Assembly (NCBI GenBank): GCA_045601245.1
Contig: JAZRZH010000022.1
Span: 1 to 28,009 of the forward strand
Length of the DNA: 28,009 bases
From: Cacconaster sp045601245
GTDB lineage: Bacteria > Bacteroidota > Bacteroidia > Bacteroidales > UBA932
Direction: 5' to 3'
The position numbers and the translations under genes were made by a program. The stretch's first letter is position 1; each line of letters opens with the position of its first letter. Under the pieces are notes generated by a model that saw only the letters and a program-made list of their open reading frames with translations, did no database searches and was not told the DNA's origin. Positions 25,004 through 28,009 of the stretch are shown here, piece by piece.

Positions 25004-26269
25004 ATGAATATCACGATAATTCTTTCCCTCGCCGTCTTCCTGACGCTGATACTCATATTGGTGCTGCTGCTCATTGCTGTCAAGACATCCGTCACGCCTT
25101 CCACCAAGGTTACAATCGATATCAACAACGGCAGCCGCCTGCTTCAGGCGGATCAGGGCGAGACCCTTGCCGCAACCCTTGCGCAGGCGCAGATATTCAT
25201 GCCGTCGTCCTGTGGAGGAAAGGGCAACTGCGGACAGTGCCGCTGCCGCGTGCTTGAAGGCGGAGGTGAGATACTCCCTACCGAGACTGGCTTTTTCAAT
25301 CATCGTCAGATTGCGGACAAATGGCGTCTTGCCTGTCAGGTCAAGGTCAACGGCAATATGAAACTGGAGATTCCTGAGTCGGTTCTTAACGCCAGGATGG
25401 TGGAGTGTGAGGTGCTCTCGAATCATAATGTCTCCAAATATTATAAGGAACTTCATCTTCTGGTACCCGAGGGTGAATACTTTAATTTCCGCAGCGGAGA
25501 ATATATTCAGATATATGTTCCTTCCTGTACTGTGAATTTCTCCGAGTTTGAAATAGACAGACGTTATCAGTGGGACTGGAAAGAGGAGAACCTTTTTGCC
25601 ATGCAGATGTCCAACAGGGAGGAGACATCCCGTGCATATACCATCCTTTCATATCCGGGAGAGAAGGTTGAGGGGGCTGGAGCCGGAACTGTGATCAAAC
25701 TTCTTGTAAGAATAGCCCTTCCTCCTCAAGGTTGGCCTCATCCGGGTGTCTGCTCTTCATATATCTTCTCCCTCAAGCCTGGAGACAGAGTGCGAATGGC
25801 CGGCCCGTACGGAGAGGCTCTCCTTCCGGAGAATTCCCCTCACGACCAGGAGTTCGTATTCGTGGCCGGAGGTGCCGGGATGGCATTGACCCGCAGCCAT
25901 ATCTTCTCACTGCTCAAGGGCGAGAAATCGACCAGGAAGATCACTTTCTACTATGGCGCCCGCTCGTATGCCGATGCGTTCTATGTCAATGAATTCCGTG
26001 CTCTCGAAAGGGAGTTCCCGACATTCCGGTTCCGCCTTGTGCTGGACATCCCGGACATGGAGGCCATTATGAACGGCGTTGATTTCGACCAGGGCTATGT
26101 CCATCAGGCACTATATGACAACTACCTCAGGGACCATCAGTCGCCGCAGTCCTGCATCTATTTCGTATGCGGTCCGCCGGAGATGGTGAAGGCCACCCGA
26201 GAGATGCTTGCATCGCTTTCTGTGCCTGAGGAGAACGTGCTCGGCGACGATTTTGAGGAGGTCATTTGA
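25004..26269 (+). CDS. nqrF: Na+-NQR subunit F (NADH dehydrogenase)
   Basis: Electron entry subunit: oxidises NADH with FAD and passes electrons to a [2Fe-2S] ferredoxin domain. The 421-residue chain has an N-terminal membrane anchor (3-26), a ferredoxin domain with cysteines C70, C76, C79 and C111, an FAD-binding motif RAYTILSYPG, the NADH site FVAGGAGMALTRS, and CGPPEM near the C-terminus. It ends DDFEEVI. Last gene of the operon; no strong terminator follows, and the tRNA-Lys promoter starts 14 bp on. Confidence 0.97.
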   Translation: MNITIILSLAVFLTLILILVLLLIAVKTSVTPSTKVTIDINNGSRLLQADQGETLAATLAQAQIFMPSSCGGKGNCGQCRCRVLEGGGEILPTETGFFNHRQIADKWRLACQVKVNGNMKLEIPESVLNARMVECEVLSNHNVSKYYKELHLLVPEGEYFNFRSGEYIQIYVPSCTVNFSEFEIDRRYQWDWKEENLFAMQMSNREETSRAYTILSYPGEKVEGAGAGTVIKLLVRIALPPQGWPHPGVCSSYIFSLKPGDRVRMAGPYGEALLPENSPHDQEFVFVAGGAGMALTRSHIFSLLKGEKSTRKITFYYGARSYADAFYVNEFRALEREFPTFRFRLVLDIPDMEAIMNGVDFDQGYVHQALYDNYLRDHQSPQSCIYFVCGPPEMVKATREMLASLSVPEENVLGDDFEEVI

Positions 26270-26283
26270 TTTTTGGATAAAAA

Positions 26284-26315
26284 GTTGGATTATTCCACTT
26301 TAATACATACTTTTG
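26284..26315 (+). promoter_or_regulatory. tRNA-Lys promoter
   Basis: GTTG (26284-26287), a 20-base spacer and TACTTTTG (26308-26315) fit the Bacteroidota -33/-7 promoter. The -7 box ends 13 bases before the tRNA. Confidence 0.65.
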
Positions 26316-26328
26316 CAATCCCAAACCC

Positions 26329-26401
26329 GATTCGTTAGCTCAGTAGGTAGAGCACAGCACTTTTAATGCTGGGGTCTTGGGTTCGAGCCCCAAACGGATC
26401 A
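26329..26401 (+). tRNA. tRNA-Lys (UUU)
   Basis: A 73-base cloverleaf: acceptor GATTCGT/ACGGATC (one G-T pair), D-arm GCTC/GAGC, anticodon stem CAGCA/TGCTG with loop CTTTTAA (anticodon TTT at 26362-26364), T-arm TTGGG-TTCGAGC-CCCAA, and discriminator A at 26401. The CCA end is not encoded. A strong terminator follows at once. Confidence 0.97.
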
Positions 26402-26402
26402 C

Positions 26403-26430
26403 AAGCCTCGCATTTGCGAGGCTTTTTTTT
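26403..26430 (+). terminator. Intrinsic terminator after tRNA-Lys
   Basis: A perfect stem AAGCCTCGC/GCGAGGCTT with loop ATTT is followed by a run of Ts to 26430. It ends the tRNA transcript. Confidence 0.95.
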
Positions 26431-26455
26431 GTGCTTCCGCTACGCCTCTGGAGCG

Positions 26456-26483
26456 AAGTGCAAATACGGTCTCTTTTGCACTT
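26456..26483. repeat. Stem-loop A of a related pair
   Basis: AAGTGCAAA (26456-26464) pairs with TTTGCACTT (26475-26483) around a 10-base loop. It is followed by TATCCT at 26486. Its core GTGCAAA…TTTGCAC is shared with the stem-loop 51 bases further on. Confidence 0.65.
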
Positions 26484-26506
26484 GCTATCCTGGAAATTCG
26501 TTGACT

Positions 26507-26536
26507 GACGTGCAAATTGCGGTTGGTTTGCACGTC
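26507..26536. repeat. Stem-loop B of a related pair
   Basis: GACGTGCAAA (26507-26516) pairs with TTTGCACGTC (26527-26536) around a 10-base loop, then TATCCT at 26538. Same core, same loop length and same trailing hexamer as stem-loop A, with the outer stem pairs changed together. Confidence 0.65.
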
Positions 26537-26552
26537 GTATCCTATAAATGTT

Positions 26553-26560
26553 TACATTTG
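26553..26560 (+). promoter_or_regulatory. Possible -7 box for the small secreted ORF
   Basis: TACATTTG fits TAnnTTTG, 7 bases before the ATG at 26568. TTTG at 26527-26530, inside stem-loop B, could be the -33 element at a slightly long spacing of 22. Confidence 0.35.
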
Positions 26561-26567
26561 TTGTAAA

Positions 26568-27032
26568 ATGGCGTCGATGATGAAGAAGGAAAATTATCTG
26601 TTTGCCTTGTTTGCACTTCTTTTTTCAGTGCCTTCATTTGCGCAGGCAGATTCAGACGCAGTTCCAGGAGCAGATCCGCTCGTCAGTATTTCGGCCAAGA
26701 TCGTAGGATAGATGAATTGGGTGTTCTATGAAAAGGACAGTACCGGGAACTATGTTCCTGCCTGTATGTACAATATTGGCACATCCCGGAAGTCACGCAG
26801 GACTTGGGTGACCCGCTATTCGGAATTCATAGGGGAGAAGGAGCGCTGGTCAGATGAGTCTGTGGATAAGAGAATGTATAGTTCCAGGAGGCTAAAGGAT
26901 ATGACAGAGCACGATGAGGTGATGTGCGAAATAATGAGTTGCATCGACACCGGCTATTTTGACTTGTCAAATGGGATGAAGCGTCAAAAACTTGACGAAT
27001 ATATTCAGATGCAGAAGATTGGCTGGAAATGA
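26568..27032 (+). pseudogene. Small secreted protein split by an in-frame TAG
   Basis: One frame runs from ATG 26568 to the stop at 27032, broken only by TAG at 26709-26711. The first part (47 residues) has a good signal peptide (MMKKENYLFALFALLFSVPSFAQA) and a short mature start. Directly after the TAG an ATG opens a 106-residue, highly charged part (MNWVFYEKDSTGNYVPACMYN… QMQKIGWK) with no signal of its own. The simplest reading is a secreted protein of about 154 residues with a nonsense mutation. Other readings are two separate small genes, or read-through of TAG. I do not recognise the family. It lies between the tRNA-Lys gene and an insertion sequence, a place where gene decay is common. 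Confidence 0.5.
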
Positions 27033-27089
27033 TACACGTCCGCTTGTCTGAGAGTGTAAAATGAACTGTGTCAAGCAAGAATAAAGTTT

Positions 27090-27097
27090 TATTTTTG
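27090..27097 (+). promoter_or_regulatory. Possible transposase promoter -7 box
   Basis: TATTTTTG fits TAnnTTTG, 15 bases before the transposase ATG. No clear -33 element. Confidence 0.35.
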
Positions 27098-27112
27098 TAA
27101 CACACAGTAACA

Positions 27113-28009
27113 ATGAAAGAAGAAGTAGATTTCAACATCTTCAAGGCACGGATCCTTGAGGATATCAAAGCGGGTAAGCCGCTGTTCGGCAAAGACGGAG
27201 CCCTTGCTCCGATGATTGAGAACATCGTCAATGCAGCCTTGGAAGGAGAGATGGATGCCCACCTTACCCAGGAGTCTCGCGAGTCTGCTAACCGCCGTAA
27301 CGGCAAGATGCAGAAGCAGGTCCAGACACCTGTGGGCGATATTACGGTCGCAACTCCGAGAGACCGTGACGCCTCATTTGATCCCCAGTTTATCAAGAAG
27401 AGAGAGACCATGCTGTCCGAGGGTATGGCTGACCGTATTATCGGCCTGTACGCCCTTGGGACAAGCACACGAGACATCAGCAACTGGCTTGAGGAGACGG
27501 TCGGGACGTCTGTATCGGCAGAGATCATCAGTTCCATAACAGACAGGGTGTTGCCCGAGTTTGAAGCCTGGCGTAACCGCAGTCTGGATGAAGTCTATCC
27601 TATCGTTTGGCTTGATGCTGTGCATTACAAAGTTATGGATGAGAAGAACCGAGTGGTCACCAGAGCCATCTACAATGTGTTTGGCATAGACAAGGAAGGT
27701 CATAAGGATCTGCTGGGAATCTATGTATCAAAGAGCGAGGGTGCCAACTTCTGGTTGAGTGTCTTGACAGATCTGCAGAACAGGGGCGTCAAGGATATCA
27801 TGATTGCCTGCATAGATGGCCTGAAAGGCTTTCCTGATGCCATCAAGAGCGTATTCCCAGACACGGCTGTACAGCTCTGCATCATCCATCAGATACGCAA
27901 CTCGATGAAGTATGTCGGCAGCAAGTATCAGAAGGAGTTCATGAAGGATCTGAAGCCCGTCTATGGTGCTGTAACTAAGGAAGCTGGCGAAATGGCCCTC
28001 GACAAGCTC
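27113..28009 (+). CDS. IS256-family (Mutator-type) transposase, N-terminal 299 residues (partial)
   Basis: DDE transposase that copies or moves its insertion sequence. The frame is open from ATG 27113 to the right edge. N-terminal region APMIENIVNAALEGEMDAHL is the usual IS256 helical segment. NRRNGK and a 'TPRDRDASFDPQ' segment follow. The first catalytic Asp is D168 in IVWLDAVHYKV and the second D235 in ACIDGLKGFPDAI, followed by CIIHQIRNSMKYV, which is typical of the family. The catalytic Glu and about 100 further residues lie beyond the window. No frameshift in the visible part, so it may be active. Confidence 0.93.
   Translation, partial: MKEEVDFNIFKARILEDIKAGKPLFGKDGALAPMIENIVNAALEGEMDAHLTQESRESANRRNGKMQKQVQTPVGDITVATPRDRDASFDPQFIKKRETMLSEGMADRIIGLYALGTSTRDISNWLEETVGTSVSAEIISSITDRVLPEFEAWRNRSLDEVYPIVWLDAVHYKVMDEKNRVVTRAIYNVFGIDKEGHKDLLGIYVSKSEGANFWLSVLTDLQNRGVKDIMIACIDGLKGFPDAIKSVFPDTAVQLCIIHQIRNSMKYVGSKYQKEFMKDLKPVYGAVTKEAGEMALDKL

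Larger units (their letters stand above)
27040..28009 (+). mobile_element. IS256-family insertion sequence, left part
   Basis: An IS256-family transposase gene enters at 27113 and runs off the right edge. The left end of the element should lie between the stop of the split ORF (27032) and 27112, but the inverted repeat cannot be fixed without the right end; 27040 is only a nominal boundary. A likely starting stretch is around GAGAGTGTAAAATGAACTG. Confidence 0.6.

Noticed and set aside
1..28009. CRISPR array, toxin-antitoxin pair or phage-defence system
   Set aside because: No series of equal direct repeats with spacers, and no nuclease, toxin or defence domain in any supported gene.
26403..28009. 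att-site repeat of the tRNA-Lys 3' end
   Set aside because: No second copy of the TTCGAGCCCC…GGATCA end was found to the right, as far as the window reaches.

Overview
The window looks like a chromosomal segment of a Bacteroidales bacterium (phylum Bacteroidota) with moderate G+C. The evidence is the set of gene families (DUF4290, DUF5683, the helix-hairpin-helix/beta-barrel protein, a lidless 190-residue adenylate kinase), the gene orders parA-parB-DUF5683-mltD and DUF4290-ftsK-lolA, and repeated Bacteroidota-type promoter boxes (TAnnTTTG). Genus cannot be decided from the sequence; an uncultured gut or rumen lineage is a guess.

Layout. 1-176: the 3' end of a group II intron on the + strand (end of the maturase gene, domain V, domain VI). 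It abuts and partly overlaps the end of a minus-strand gene. 168-4281 (minus): hpt, adk and two tandem NhaC-type antiporters. 4353-6194 (plus): a secreted helix-hairpin-helix protein with a probable outer-membrane barrel. 6158-10434 (minus): parA-parB-DUF5683-mltD, a chromosome segregation and cell wall cluster; mltD overlaps the previous gene tail to tail. 10435-10692: an intergenic region with a sigma-54-like promoter, a GTTTAA hexamer repeat and a GC-rich hairpin. 10693-12949 (plus): SRPBCC protein, RsmF-like rRNA methyltransferase, Nudix hydrolase. 12957-18172 (minus): lipid kinase, rfbC, DUF4290, ftsK, LolA-like protein. 18233-20662 (minus): UvrD/PcrA helicase. 20721-26269 (plus): complete nqrABCDEF for the Na+-pumping NADH:quinone reductase. 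26329-26401: tRNA-Lys(UUU) with a perfect intrinsic terminator. From 26431 the DNA looks accessory: two related stem-loops, a small secreted ORF split by an in-frame TAG, and an IS256-family transposase running off the right edge.

How the genes fit together. Most are housekeeping. The Na+-NQR creates a sodium gradient that the two NhaC-type carriers could use, although the loci are 17 kb apart and the link is inference. ParAB, FtsK and the MltD-like enzyme serve chromosome segregation and the cell envelope. Hpt and Adk serve purine salvage and nucleotide balance. No complete new defence or biosynthetic system is visible. The most unusual items are the intron that supplies the stop codon of an antiporter gene, the possible sigma-54-driven small RNA next to parA, and the paired stem-loops and split gene between tRNA-Lys and the insertion sequence.
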